This document shows, one piece after another, positions 46,141 to 57,419 of a stretch of DNA of 64,000 bases. Every line of letters starts with the position of its first letter. The first letter of the stretch is position 1. Under the pieces are notes generated by a model that saw nothing but the letters and a program-made list of their open reading frames with translations, did not search any database and was not told the origin of the DNA. Source of the stretch: Taxillus chinensis (Eukaryota > Streptophyta > Magnoliopsida > Santalales > Loranthaceae); assembly GCA_023512835.1 (NCBI GenBank), contig CM042091.1, positions 24,755,506-24,819,505 on the forward strand, written 5' to 3'. A program made the translations under genes and the position numbers.

Positions 46141-46338
46141 TCATATATAAGTTACAGATGGAGACGGAGCCCAAAGGTATGTTCGTCGTTTTCACACTCG
46201 AACCCTAACCCTAGATCTCTCTCTCTCTCTCTCTCTCTCTTCGACTATGTCTCTTTTTCTCTTCCTCTTTCCTTTGACCACCTTCGAAGCTTACAATCAC
46301 TCTCTACGAGTGTCTCTTTTTCTCTCTCTACAAGCTCA
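46141..46338 (+). promoter_or_regulatory. Internal promoter of the Copia D extra gene
   Basis: TATA box (CATATATAAG, about 46142-46151), then a telo-box (AACCCTAACCCTAG, 46201-46214), a CT-microsatellite leader (46218-46240) and further CT-rich DNA up to the ATG at 46339. This is the usual layout of a plant RNA polymerase II promoter and leader. It suggests the extra gene was transcribed on its own, not only from the LTR. Confidence 0.55.
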
Positions 46339-47524
46339 ATGGCAGAATCAAGCTCATCGATGGCAGACAACCTACACAACATCGTCCCAGGATTCATCAT
46401 AGACTGGGAAGCCATAGGCGACGCCAGAGTCAGCTGGCTGGACGAATTCAAAAATTGCCTTGATGAAACCGGTGTTGCATTTGTTTGCTCAGGGATGCAA
46501 GACTTGCTGATAGAAGATGTTGCAGAATTTTACGAGACTATGGTACTCACTTGAGCCGACCTTGTGGGAACTGTACAACGAGTGGAGATTCAAGTTTCTG
46601 TCGAAACACTCCGAAATGCACTCTCGCTCCCAAAAGGTACCTTTGATCCTCTTCCCAATCTTTCTAGAGAAGAGTGTAAGTCTTTCCTTGGATACTCCGA
46701 TCCCGGAAAGCAAGGTCGGGGAGCCCTGAAGATGGGTTTCTCCGGTCAGGCACTGGCGACTCTGATAGTCACTAGACAGTGCCTACTGTGCAAGAAGACG
46801 GCTCATGACTCTGCAAGTCATGAGCAGATAAAGATCATGTGTAGTGTTCTACAAAGCAGACGAGTAGACTGGGGAACACAAATACACTCCATGATTAAAA
46901 CCAAGAAAGGACACTTTGGACTTATTCTCACCAAAGTCCTTAGGTTTCTGCACCCTGAAGTATTCTGCAACAGGCCCTCAGTGCCACTGCCGACCAAATA
47001 CATATTCAAAAGTAGTCCCACAGGTTCCTGAGACTATGGAAGGGACTGGGATGGCCACACCATCTATGCATGCCGTTCATCAGGTGGCCACTCAGGTAAG
47101 TGAGGAGTTCGCAGCCAATATCACAATGACTATTCCAGTACCAGCTGCATCTCACTCACGTTCTCCGTCGGCTGAAGAAGTAGATATTCTGGCCAGCAAG
47201 GTCAATGAGAAACTGATGTCCTCTAGCATCTTCAAAGCTTCAGTCTCTCAGGCCTTTGAGGAACGACTGGCTACTATGGAATCTAGCATGGAAGAGGTAT
47301 GTACGCAAGTTGAATCATCAGATCGTACCCTCGACAAGGTGCAGCAAGAAATGACATCACTCACAAGTGCAACCACTGATGGATTTAGACATATGGAAGA
47401 GCACTGTGAAGACCTCAAGGGAGCTTACCAGAGACAATATAAAGGCCTCAGTATAACTCTGGGAGCTATTCTATCAGATTGTCATCGTCTTGCAAGTGGT
47501 GAGATATCCCTCACTGTCAAAAGC
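46339..47524 (+). pseudogene. Extra gene of Copia D, 5' part (PTPD-like domain and coiled coil)
   Basis: Starts MAESSSS at 46339. The domain (VPGFIIDWEAIGD, VAEFYE, VSVETLRNALSLP) aligns with the first ~100 residues of the Copia A gene (VPGHLVDW, VRTFYE, ITPQVICDAFNLP). Next come a Ser/Pro linker and a helical segment rich in heptads (VDILASKVNEKL ... LDKVQQEMTSL). TGA at 46552-46554 (likely CGA originally) and a frameshift near 47000-47030 are the only breaks. The frame reaches AAAGC at 47520-47524, where Gypsy E is inserted, and continues unchanged at 55854. Function unknown. Confidence 0.75.
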
Positions 47525-49331
47525 TGTCACGCCCCGGATTTCCAACCCGAGGAAACCGGTATGTGACTCCCCATTCACCCACACGGAGGGCAATGGGGTT
47601 GGATTACTGGATGCCACACAAGCAAGTCTAACAATTACAATAAATCAAATAAGCCACATCTTTATTTAATTCCAAAACATCAAAGGTTCACAAAACAACC
47701 AAGTCCCTGATTACAGTTCAATCCCTTAGTACATTCCCCTCCCTGGGGTTACATAAATCATAAAAGTACATTACTGAAATGAACAATAAAGTGGAGAGGG
47801 TCTTCCACCTTGGTGTATCCACCTAACGCCTGTAAGTCCCTGGAAAAAAACAACAAACACAGTAGGAGGGGTGAGCAACCACAGCTCAGTAGGGATCATG
47901 TCTCCCCAACCCATCCCATGTTCCTAGCATCTACATGCCATGTGTACAAGTGCAGTGTCGTGATACAATAATTTCAACAGACATAATAACAACCACATCA
48001 ACAATTTACAATCTTCCACCGCCCACAAGGCTAACACTTTAACCACAAGTGATTTAACCGCCTCTTCAGGCCAAGTTATTTAACCGCCTCTTCAGGCCAA
48101 GTGATTTAACCGCCTCTTCAGGCCAAGTGATTTAACCGCCTCTTCAGGCCAAGTGATTTAACCGCCTCTTCAGGCCCTTGGTTTAACCGCCTCTCAGGCA
48201 AAGTTATTTAACCGCCTCTTCAGGCCGGATACCACAGTCAAGCACACAACACACATCGTCACTCAAGCATACAACCAAACACTTGGTGTGCACCCGTTCA
48301 CAAGCGCACAAACCCAACCATTCAGGCCATAGAGCAAACATCCAAGCATACATACATACACTAAACCACAAGTGCGGTCACACGGACATATTACCAAACA
48401 CTTAATGGGCATATACACACAGCTAAGTTCACACAGGCATTTCATCAAACATGTAGCAGGCATGTCTTACAGGCATTTTATCAAAACACTTTTCATGCAT
48501 CACACAAACACCAGAAACACCAAAATCGCCATTGAAGGCCAACATTCATATAGGAGGTCACACCTATATGAATTTACATATAAATAATATAACAGATATA
48601 ACTCATATTCTGCCCTAGGACCCTAGGACAGAGGAGGATTTAGGAAGAACAGAATCCCTACCTCAGGTAAGACGCAACAACATGGCAACAGTCTGATCCC
48701 AAGCCGAACGCCGTCCTCCCCACGCAAGACGCTCCTGGCGAACTCCAGCAGACTCTCCTCCTCCCTCTCTCCCTCTCTCTGCGACGGGCGGTGGAGCAAC
48801 AAACCCTAAACCTAAAACAAGTGGGGCTTCTCCTCCTTATATAGACAACACAACATCAAAACGACGTAGTTTTGATTAAGTGAATCCCAAGCATCAAAAC
48901 GACGTAGTTTTGATTACACAAGTTAGCACCTTTCCGCACCCATATAGGCCAAAATACTCAGAATTTCAACATGGTCCTTTGGAGAAAGTTCCTTAGAATG
49001 TCAAAACCAAGGGAACCATGCAAAAATATGCCTGCACGTGAATTCCCCAATTCACGTGCAACTCCATATGCACTCCAAATGCTCTCAAACTTCACCCCTA
49101 GCTTCCTTGCATCATTTAGAAGACAACCACACTTGCACGTGAATTGGACCCATTTCACGTGCATCTCACATACATGTCCATTTGGCCTGAAACTTCGTGG
49201 TAGATAGAGGACATCATTCTAAGCATCTTTCCTTTTGAACGTGAATTCATTGGAGTCCATTTACTAGGTCAAAATCTAGAAAAACTCTACTCAGGAGGCA
49301 AACCGACTAACTCAAGGTACGGGTCCTTACA
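47525..49331 (-). mobile_element. Gypsy E 3' LTR
   Basis: 1807 bp; plus-strand ends TGTCACGCC and GTCCTTACA. Contains TATA (near 48838-48846), two palindromes (about 48856-48916), four G-boxes (49030-49165) and the array at 48052-48230. Confidence 0.92.
48052..48230 (-). repeat. Tandem array in Gypsy E LTR
   Basis: Seven units of about 26 bp with core TTTAACCGCCTCTTCAGGCC. The 5' LTR has the same array at about 54562-54747. Confidence 0.85.
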
Positions 49332-49344
49332 TCCTCTCCCCCTT
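49332..49344 (-). other. Gypsy E polypurine tract
   Basis: On the minus strand AAGGGGGAGAGGA, next to the 3' LTR, identical to those of Gypsy B and C. Confidence 0.85.
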
Positions 49345-52300
49345 AAGACTTTTCGTCCTCGAAAAGAAATGACATAAGAGGAAAACAAACACAAGCTACC
49401 CATTTGCCACACGGCGAGCCACAACACCCAAATGGGTCATACACCACACACAAGACAACAAAGACATAACAAGTACCACCATAATCCATAACCATAATAA
49501 TGCACATAACACATGTCCACATGGCACGAATACACATCTCAAGGCACATCACAAATAAGAACATGTCAAGACAATACAAATACATCAACTAATACAAGAA
49601 AACACATCACAAGAAAACATCACTATCCCTTGGCCAATGACCACCTCCCACGCTTAAGATTGTTCGTCATCGAACAATTCCGGGTCTTTGCTCACGCATC
49701 ACGGACTTACGTTCCCATGTCTCCTTCGCAGGACATGCCGTCCTCGAAAAGACAACACACCTTCCATAACGCACAAGCTGATGCACCTTGCCCACAACCA
49801 TCCACATACCGCGATCGAAGATATCACACAAAAACACACATAACACGTGTCGAAGTAATTACATGGCACGACGGTGTGAGACATATACTCCCATCCCCAA
49901 CACGTTTAACAAATCACCTCGGTCACGAGATCAACTCACAAGACAAACACTACCGCACATTTAATGTTCCACCGCCCCTCCGCCAACACCATACAAACAC
50001 ATCCGTTGGAAGTTCCCTCACAACCTTCCCACCTTTGGACTTTTCGTCCTCGAAAAGAGAAACCCAATTGCAAACACCACAATGAGATCAAAGCAATACA
50101 AAATGCATTAACAAATACTAACATTGTTAGTACGCTCCAAAGGAGTACCTCCATTTAGCCAACACTAGCGTAACACGCAAGAGCATATCAAGAACTAGAG
50201 CGTAGTTAAGTAGCCCGACGACAACAACTCATGTGAGCAAGTCGGACAACAAGTGAGGTCGAGAAACCTCCCACAAATTCGCTAAGACCCCAACAACCGA
50301 ACAAGGCCAACACCATTAGCCTACGCGCGTCACAATAGAACCAACACTCCCCAATTAACGGTACCCCAACAAGAACCCGCGACACCCCGGATGTAGACCT
50401 CACCCTTACAACAAGCACCAGGAGGCCACAATGAAAAACAAATAAACGGGATAAGAGCATGATGTAAACCACAATCACGGTGCCACATTTGATATCACCA
50501 CAAGAAGACCAGCATCACAAGTGAATCCCCTCACGCGAACGTAGAACAGGCTTAGGGATCCGAAGAATACATCTGCTAGCAAGCTACATTAAAACCTAAC
50601 CAGCACCAATGATGGCTTGCCACAGTGACAATCCAGGACACAGCTATACTAGGATGAAGTTTCCATTCGGTTACGACCAACATGATGCCCAATGGAGCCC
50701 AGGGATGACAAATTCAGTACCAGACACAACCACGGCAAGACTAAAAACTACGATCGGGCTAACACCGGTCACCAACGGTGAGAATCTACCAAAGAATCCC
50801 ATGAACCAGAACGCCACACAAATAACACCTCTCTCGACTATGGTCGGATAGGGATCCACCAAGGTCCCACACGGCCTTCACGAACCGAGGCTTCTGTTAC
50901 AACCCAAGTGATAACGCCTTACTCAGTCAGCAGACATTCCATGCGATAGGAATCCTTTGACGATGGGTAGGTACCAACAACATAGTTCTCTCCACCATGG
51001 AAAACTCTCCTACCTGCAACATGACAACAACGGAATCCTCTGTGTCACCACTCACAGGTCACAAGGGAATCTCCCACCATCTCCGCCATACCAACCATCA
51101 CGTTCTATTCCTACACACCAATGAAACACTCAAATGGGCCAAGAAATACTCAGGCTTTAACCTCACTTTAATGTGGTCACTACAATTCCTCCGGGTAGGC
51201 ATAAGAAACAAGACATGCAAACTCCTGATTCGGGACTTCCACGTTACTCCCAAACACCCCAACACCTTGATGGCATGAACCATCTCACTTACCCCGTTAT
51301 ACTGCACATGAAGGGTTTCCAAGGAGTACAGATGGAGGTCATCCGTCTACCACCACTGCTCTAAACATACACCTTTGTGACATCTGTCCGACATAAATCT
51401 CTCCTCAAGGAGTAGCACTAACACCCCGTCCAAGCAAAAATGTCACAACCGACTCAACTCGGGCATCAAACAACCTTTTTCCAAGACAACAACACTTTAA
51501 TATTTAGCTTAGCCGGCCATCGCACTAGACAAGGTATAACATACACAACATCACCTAGAACACTCTCCTTCATCCTCACACCACATTTAATATTCTAATA
51601 CACTACACCTCATCCTTCTCTACGCACATGTCACAACACCCACATGTAGTAACTCGTTGTATACCTTTACCACGAATGCAATACATACAACAACACAATA
51701 CCAAATTTCCAGCACATTTGCAACACAAGCAACGGAACACAAGACACCTGACGAGTAGAACGTACCAGCCTTACACCTTCTCTCCTCCTCTAAGCCTACT
51801 CCCACAAGATACGAACCGAAGGAATGGCCCTACCACGCAAAAGCACACCCTTAGTCCCTAGAGAAAGATAGTCCGAACTAGGCCTGCCAAATCTCACTTG
51901 CTTACCTCTTTTTACCAAGTTGATGCACCGGGCATAACCCTCAAAACCCACTCATAGCCGATAGTTGAGCTCCTGAACACTTCACATTTTACACGTGTGC
52001 ATCCCCATTTCACAACATGTTCTAAGAACATCACTCATGGTCTTTCACACTCGACAAACATGACACATGGCCACTGCTTGACCATCCGAGAACCCGAACA
52101 CCCATATAGTTATTAACCAGAACTTGCAACGACCACTCTAGCCAACAAGATAACGCTTCAAAGACTCTAAGAGCAGGCTATACTAGCTGCGTTTTCCCCT
52201 CAACCACAACGCTTGGAAAAGAAAGGTAACCATAGGAATATCCCTTTTTAAGCGGTACTCCAACACACACCTCTATCCGCTGAAGAACATATTTCTATTA

Positions 52301-52643
52301 ATCAAGGTTGCCAAGGAGGTGTCACACAATAACTCACAAGCCATCACCTCACACCTCAAGCTCTACTAGCTAGCCAGTCTAAATTCCCTCCCACTAGAAG
52401 AAGGGTTGCCTACAAGATTTGGTTACTTTGATTATCCACATGTGCCAAAATTGAATATCACTCACTTATAAAATCAACACCCAGATACTCATCGATTACT
52501 TATTATTCTTCTAGCGTTATAAATCTATATTTACTCTTTTTACTTAATTATTCCCTAACAGGTCACCAACCACATCCATTCGAAATGCTAACTCAAACGG
52601 GACATGATAAAGTCCACCCCGCCTCACATAACTAGTACGAGAC
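49345..52643 (-). mobile_element. Gypsy E interior, non-coding
   Basis: No supported gene. On the minus strand the last part (about 49640-49735) retains the final chromodomain codons (ETWER-like region, then the FEDEQS-like end) of Gypsy B/C. Upstream of that, 49740-52540 has no similarity to pol that I can see but is collinear with G1 3346-5905. Confidence 0.6.
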
Positions 52644-53160
52644 TCAACCGACAACCCACCAAAGGGGCACGATACCACCAATGAAGTTCTGTCTTGCTTT
52701 TCCACTGGCCTCACCTGGGTAGTCCTCCCGCCTCCAAATCGGGACTCGGCGTTGAGCTTTACCCCTAGCTCGCTGAGCCAATCCCCTAGCATCACTTCCG
52801 GTCCTACTAAAACAGACTGTACGAAGACGTCCTACTTTTCCACAGAGGCGACACCGGTACTGCTCCTTGGCACACTCTCTGTTCCAGTGCCCCGGTTGTC
52901 CACAACAAGCGCAATCTTTCGAGAAACAGGACTCAAACGGGGGGGGGGTGTTGAGGGCTGACAGCTCTCGGCGTACCTCGCTCCTGATCAGTTGTCGAAT
53001 CGCATCCCTCACCTCTGGAATAATCGAGCTCAAGACGCCAACCTCTGCCGTGATTTGTCTATCACCTTCACTCGCAGCCTCTCTCTCACTTGCCCAACCT
53101 GGGTCGCGGCCTCCTCTGTTACCTCAATAGTCGCACGGCTTATAGTTTCCAGAAACATTG
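52644..53160 (-). pseudogene. Gypsy E mini-gag with two zinc knuckles
   Basis: The open segment 52644-53033 gives IIPEVRDAIRQLI, SEVRREL, then knuckles CACCGQPGHWNREC and CRLCGKVGRLRTVC (the second has Arg in place of His). Upstream to about 53160 a broken frame holds TEEAATQVGQV, also in G1. The SEVRREL segment resembles the EEVRREM stretch near the N-terminus of Gypsy B gag, so the capsid seems to have been cut out between the head and the knuckles. A C-run (9 G on the minus strand) at about 52940 may hide a frame change. Confidence 0.65.
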
Positions 53161-54042
53161 GTTAAGCGAAAAGATAGTGCTCCAGATTAACACTAGATGA
53201 TCCCAACAATCGCAAGACCACTACCGACTAAGCAGCTTAAGCTATAGCACGCATTATTACCACACAAATTTACAAATTTACCAAACAAATCTCACAGACT
53301 ATACAAATTTACACTCCACCACATTGCTCATAACCTTGTTTATTGCACACCATGCCAAACAAATTTACACTCCATCGGCTTAACACATGCTCAATCCTTC
53401 ACGAACACCAACATTATTACATATTTAATTTAATGTATTTATTTATTTATTTCTTTCTTGGTTATTATTATTTTATTTTATTAACAGTTCACATTTCACA
53501 ATCTTCACGTTCGCAAGTACTCAGTTTCAATACCACAAATTCTTTTCCATGTTTTCATGCTCGAACCATCACAAAATTTCAGAGTTGCACAATTGAAATT
53601 TTATCATGTTCAAACCTTTTATCCATGCAATTACACACACTGCACACATTTCAGTTCTCATTAAACCACATTGCACAAGCATCCATTCCATAAGCACACG
53701 TTCGGTTAAACAAGGACCTTTCCTTGTAGTCATGCTCAAGGTACTTCAAATAAAATCAGAGTTGCCGAGTTCTCACCTTATCACATTATTCATATTTTTC
53801 TTTTATCACAATTAAAATTTTCACAGGTATCCACACCTTCACATACAACAACCAATGCAACTAGTGCCCTAATGCCAATGCATGCAAATCCTACCACAAG
53901 ACTGGACTACCCCAAGTACACCTTGGAGGCTCAAAGAGGACCATGTTGATCAGGCATGTCCCTCCAGGCTCCTCCAAAGGACTCAAGATAACCAAGTCCG
54001 CCCACTACCCTAGGCCAACTAGACCATGCTCTGATACCATAT
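53161..54042 (-). mobile_element. Gypsy E leader with PBS
   Basis: No gene. The minus-strand PBS (TGGTATCAGAGC) is at 54028-54039. The first ~190 bp of leader match Gypsy B, C and G1; the remainder is AT-rich. Confidence 0.8.
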
Positions 54043-55848
54043 TGTCACGCCCCGGATTTCCAACCCGAGGAAACCGGTACGTGACTCCCCATTCACCCAC
54101 ACGGAGGGCAATGGGGTTGGATTCCTGGATGCCACACAAGCAAGTCTAACAATTACAATAAATCAAATAAGCCACATCTTTATTTAATTCCAAAACATCA
54201 AAGGTTCACAAAACAACCAAGTCCCCGATTACGGTTCAATCCCTTAGTACATTCCCCTCCCCGGGGTTACATAAATCATAAAAGTACATTACCGAAATGA
54301 ACAATAAAGTGGAGAGGGTCTTCCACCTTGGTGTATCCACCTAACGCCCGTAAGTCCTTGGAAAAAAACAACAAACACAAGTAGGAGGGGTGAGCAACCA
54401 CGGCTCGGTAGGGATCATGTCTCCCCAACCCATCCCATGTTCCTAGCATCTACATGCCATGTGTACAAGTGCGGTGTCGTGATACAATAATTTCACCCGA
54501 CATAATAACAACCACATCAACAATTTACAATCTTCCACCGCCACACGTGCTAACACTTTAACCACAAGTGATTTAACCGCCTCTTCAGGCCAAGTTATTT
54601 AACCGCCTCTTCAGGCCAAGTGATTTAACCGCCTCTTCAGGCCAAGTGATTTAACCGCCTCTTCAGGCCAAGTGATTTAACCGCCTCTTCAGGCCCCTGG
54701 TTTAACCGCCTCTCAGGCAAAGTTATTTAACCGCCTCTTCAGGCCCAGATACCACGTCAAGCACACAACACACATGGTCACTCAAGCATACAACCAAACA
54801 CTTGGTGTGCACCCGTTCACAAGCGCACAAACCCAACCATTCAGGCCATAGAGCAAACATCCAAAGCATACATACATACACTAAACCACAAGCTGAGTCA
54901 CACGGACATATTACCAAACACTTAATGGGCATATACACACAGCTAAGTTCACACAGGCATTTCATCAAACATGTAGCAGGCATGTCTTACAGGCATTTTA
55001 TCAAAACACTTTTCATGCATCACACAAACACCAGAAACACCAAAATCGCCATTGAAGGCCAACATTCATATAGGAGGTCACACCTATATGAATTTACATA
55101 TAAATAATATAACGAGATATAACTCATATTCTGCCTAGGACCCTAGGACAAGAGGAGGATTTAGGAAGAACAGAATCCCTACCTCAGGTAAGACGCAACA
55201 ACATGGCAACAGTCGATCCCAAGCCGAACGCCGTCCTCCCCACGCAAGACGCTCCGGGAGAACTCCAATGACTCTCCTTCCCTCTCTCCCTCTCTCTGCG
55301 ACGGCTGGTGGAGCAACAAACCCTAAACCTAAAACAGTGGGGCTTCTCCTCCTTATATAGACAACACAACATCAAAACAACGTAGTTTTGATTAAGTGAA
55401 TCCCAGCATCAAAACGACGTAGTTTTGATTATACAAGTTAGCACCTTTCCGCACCCATATAGGCCAAAATACTCAGAATTTCAACATGGTCCTTTGGAGA
55501 AAGTTCCTTAGAATGTCAAAACCAAGGGAACCATGCAAAAAAATGCCTGCACGTGAATTCCCCAATTCACGTGCAACTCCATATGCACTCCAAATGCTCT
55601 CAAACTTCACCCCTAGCTTCCTTGCATCATTTAGAAGACAACCACACTTGCACGTGAATTGGACCCATTTCACGTGCACCTCACATACATGTCCATTTGG
55701 CCTGAAACTTCTGTGGTAGATAGAGGACATCATTCTAAGCATCTTTCCTTTTGAACGTGAATTCATTGGAGTCCATTTACTAGGTCAAAATCTAGAAAAA
55801 CTCTACTCAGGAGGCAAAACTGACTAACTCAAGGTATGGGTCCTTACA
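54043..55848 (-). mobile_element. Gypsy E 5' LTR
   Basis: 1806 bp copy of 47525-49331. Same TATA, palindromes, G-boxes and seven-unit array. Confidence 0.92.
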
Positions 55849-57002
55849 AAAGCACTCTCCCACAACCATCAGATCGGCCTGCACCTAAACCAGTTGATAC
55901 TCCACAGCCAGCCGCACCTCCCCCAAGTCACTAACAACCTCGCCCATCGCTACTTACACAGGGGGGGAGAAAGCGCGCACACGGAACTACGGTCATCTCA
56001 GACTCTGATGATGATGATGATGATGTTCCAATTGCAACCCGCATAAAGAAGCAGACTGCTGCTCCCTGCCAACCATCCTCTTCCACTCAGCCAGGTCCTT
56101 CAATATCACATCCTAGTATGGCTGAGTATACCATGCCTGCCCCACCTGTCAAGCCAACCGCTACCACTACTGAACAACCTCTAACCCCACCTCGCATTGT
56201 GACTACTGGAGGCACCTCAGTTGAACTGGCTGCTTTCAACACCTACATTGCTAGGGATACCACTACGAGGACCTGCGGCTATGAAGCCTTCTTCACTGGA
56301 CCTGATCTTTGTTGCCTACTTCATGACGGTGAAGAAATGGATAACCTAGAGATGACTCAGTTCATCTTCGCCCAGAAGTCCTTTCTCGCGAAGCTACCTC
56401 TTCACATCTGCCGCGATACCAGGGTGGAACTCTGTTTGCCGATCATGCAGGCTCAGCTGCTCGATGATGCAGCTATGCTCGAGATTATACAAGGTCACAG
56501 ATATGAGAATTCCTTCCTTCCCTGGGATGAGGTAGACCATGTGCTAATTCTGTACTTGTCAACATCCCCACACTGGTTTCTTCTCGACATCAACTTCAAG
56601 AACCAAAGGATCGTCATCTTCAACTCCAAACCCAGTACCTTACTACTCCATCGACGTGAACAACTTCGTGAGTTCAATCGCACTCTCACCCGTGTCATGC
56701 AGGGTTCTTCACATGGGTGTGGTGGATATCCTCTCACCAAACCGATGGAAATCACGCGAGTCAAGCAAGGCGTTCCTCGTCAGGATGATGCTCACAGCTG
56801 TGGCTTTTATGTTTGCCATTACATTCGCATCCTGACTACCAACGGGTTTCCAGCTCTCGTGCCTGAATTTGATCGTATGAGCAGCCGAGCGGCCTCGTTA
56901 CACTTGACTCCTGCTCAACTCCTGCGCGAGCAAGCCGCTGTTTTTCTATTTACACGGAGTGTCTTGTACTCGAATTTAACCCCTAACCGTCCTGTACTCT
57001 AA
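55849..57002 (+). pseudogene. Extra gene of Copia D, 3' part (Ulp1-type C48 cysteine peptidase)
   Basis: Continues the 5' part in frame from 55854. A Pro-rich stretch is broken by TAA at 55932-55934 (probably CAA); then a basic cluster (GGRKRAHG), a run of six Asp, and from 56118 an intact 294-codon segment with the peptidase domain. Numbered from that Met: His152 (PHWFLLDI), Asn169 at the usual Asp place (IFNSK), Gln222 and Cys228 (RQDDAHSCGFYVC), spacing 17 and 6 as in Ulp1/SENP enzymes. Asn for Asp may lower activity. The basic cluster could act in nuclear targeting. Identity to the Copia A domain is low except around the catalytic residues. Confidence 0.82.
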
Positions 57003-57419
57003 TTACATGTACATCGTATCTCTTGCTTTCCACATATCGTGTACTTATTGTTTTGTCGATTATCTTTTTCGTATATCTTTGCTATCTGTGTCTGCTATAT
57101 TCGTGCCTTATTCCCTTGCTCCCCTCGGTTTATGTTCTGGTGCTTGTTCCTCACCCCATAAAGGGGGAGTATTCATCTCAGGGGGAGCCAGCTCGTAGGG
57201 GGTATGCATCTCAGGGGGAGCCAGCTCTTTGTCAGGAGCCAGCAAATGCAGCTTTCTAGCCTACGAGGGAGTATTCATTTCTAGCTAACCCTTTGCACAC
57301 TCCTTCAAATTCTTTATAGGCAAAGACATCTTCTGATTAATCTAAATCTGCCCATAAAACTTGTAGTCTCGGACTTCATACAAATACATGTCGTCGGCTT
57401 ACATTAAATAGGGGGAGAT
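57003..57419 (+). other. Copia D 3' UTR with repeated polypurine blocks
   Basis: No gene. GGGGGAG blocks at about 57162, 57181 and 57214, within a duplicated unit ending GGGGGAGCCAGCTC, plus the true PPT AGGGGGAGAT at 57410-57419 before the LTR. Confidence 0.75.

Larger units (their letters stand above)
47525..55848 (-). mobile_element. Gypsy E: pol-less (LARD-like) relative of Gypsy B/C, TSD AAAGC
   Basis: Minus-strand element with LTRs 54043-55848 (5') and 47525-49331 (3'), flanked by AAAGC at 47520-47524 and 55849-55853. LTR ends, PBS, leader and PPT match Gypsy B/C. The 4.7 kb interior has a knuckle-bearing mini-gag and the very end of the chromodomain but no capsid, protease, RT or integrase. 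G1 has the same plan, so this is an established non-autonomous family, presumably mobilised by B/C-type proteins. Confidence 0.85.

Noticed and set aside
46339..47524. Calling the post-pol gene an env-like ORF
   Set aside because: No signal peptide, transmembrane segment or furin-type site is visible, and the C-terminal part is a C48 peptidase.
48052..48230. CRISPR-like array of regularly spaced repeats
   Set aside because: The units abut directly with no unique spacers, lie inside a plant LTR, and are repeated in both LTRs of the element.
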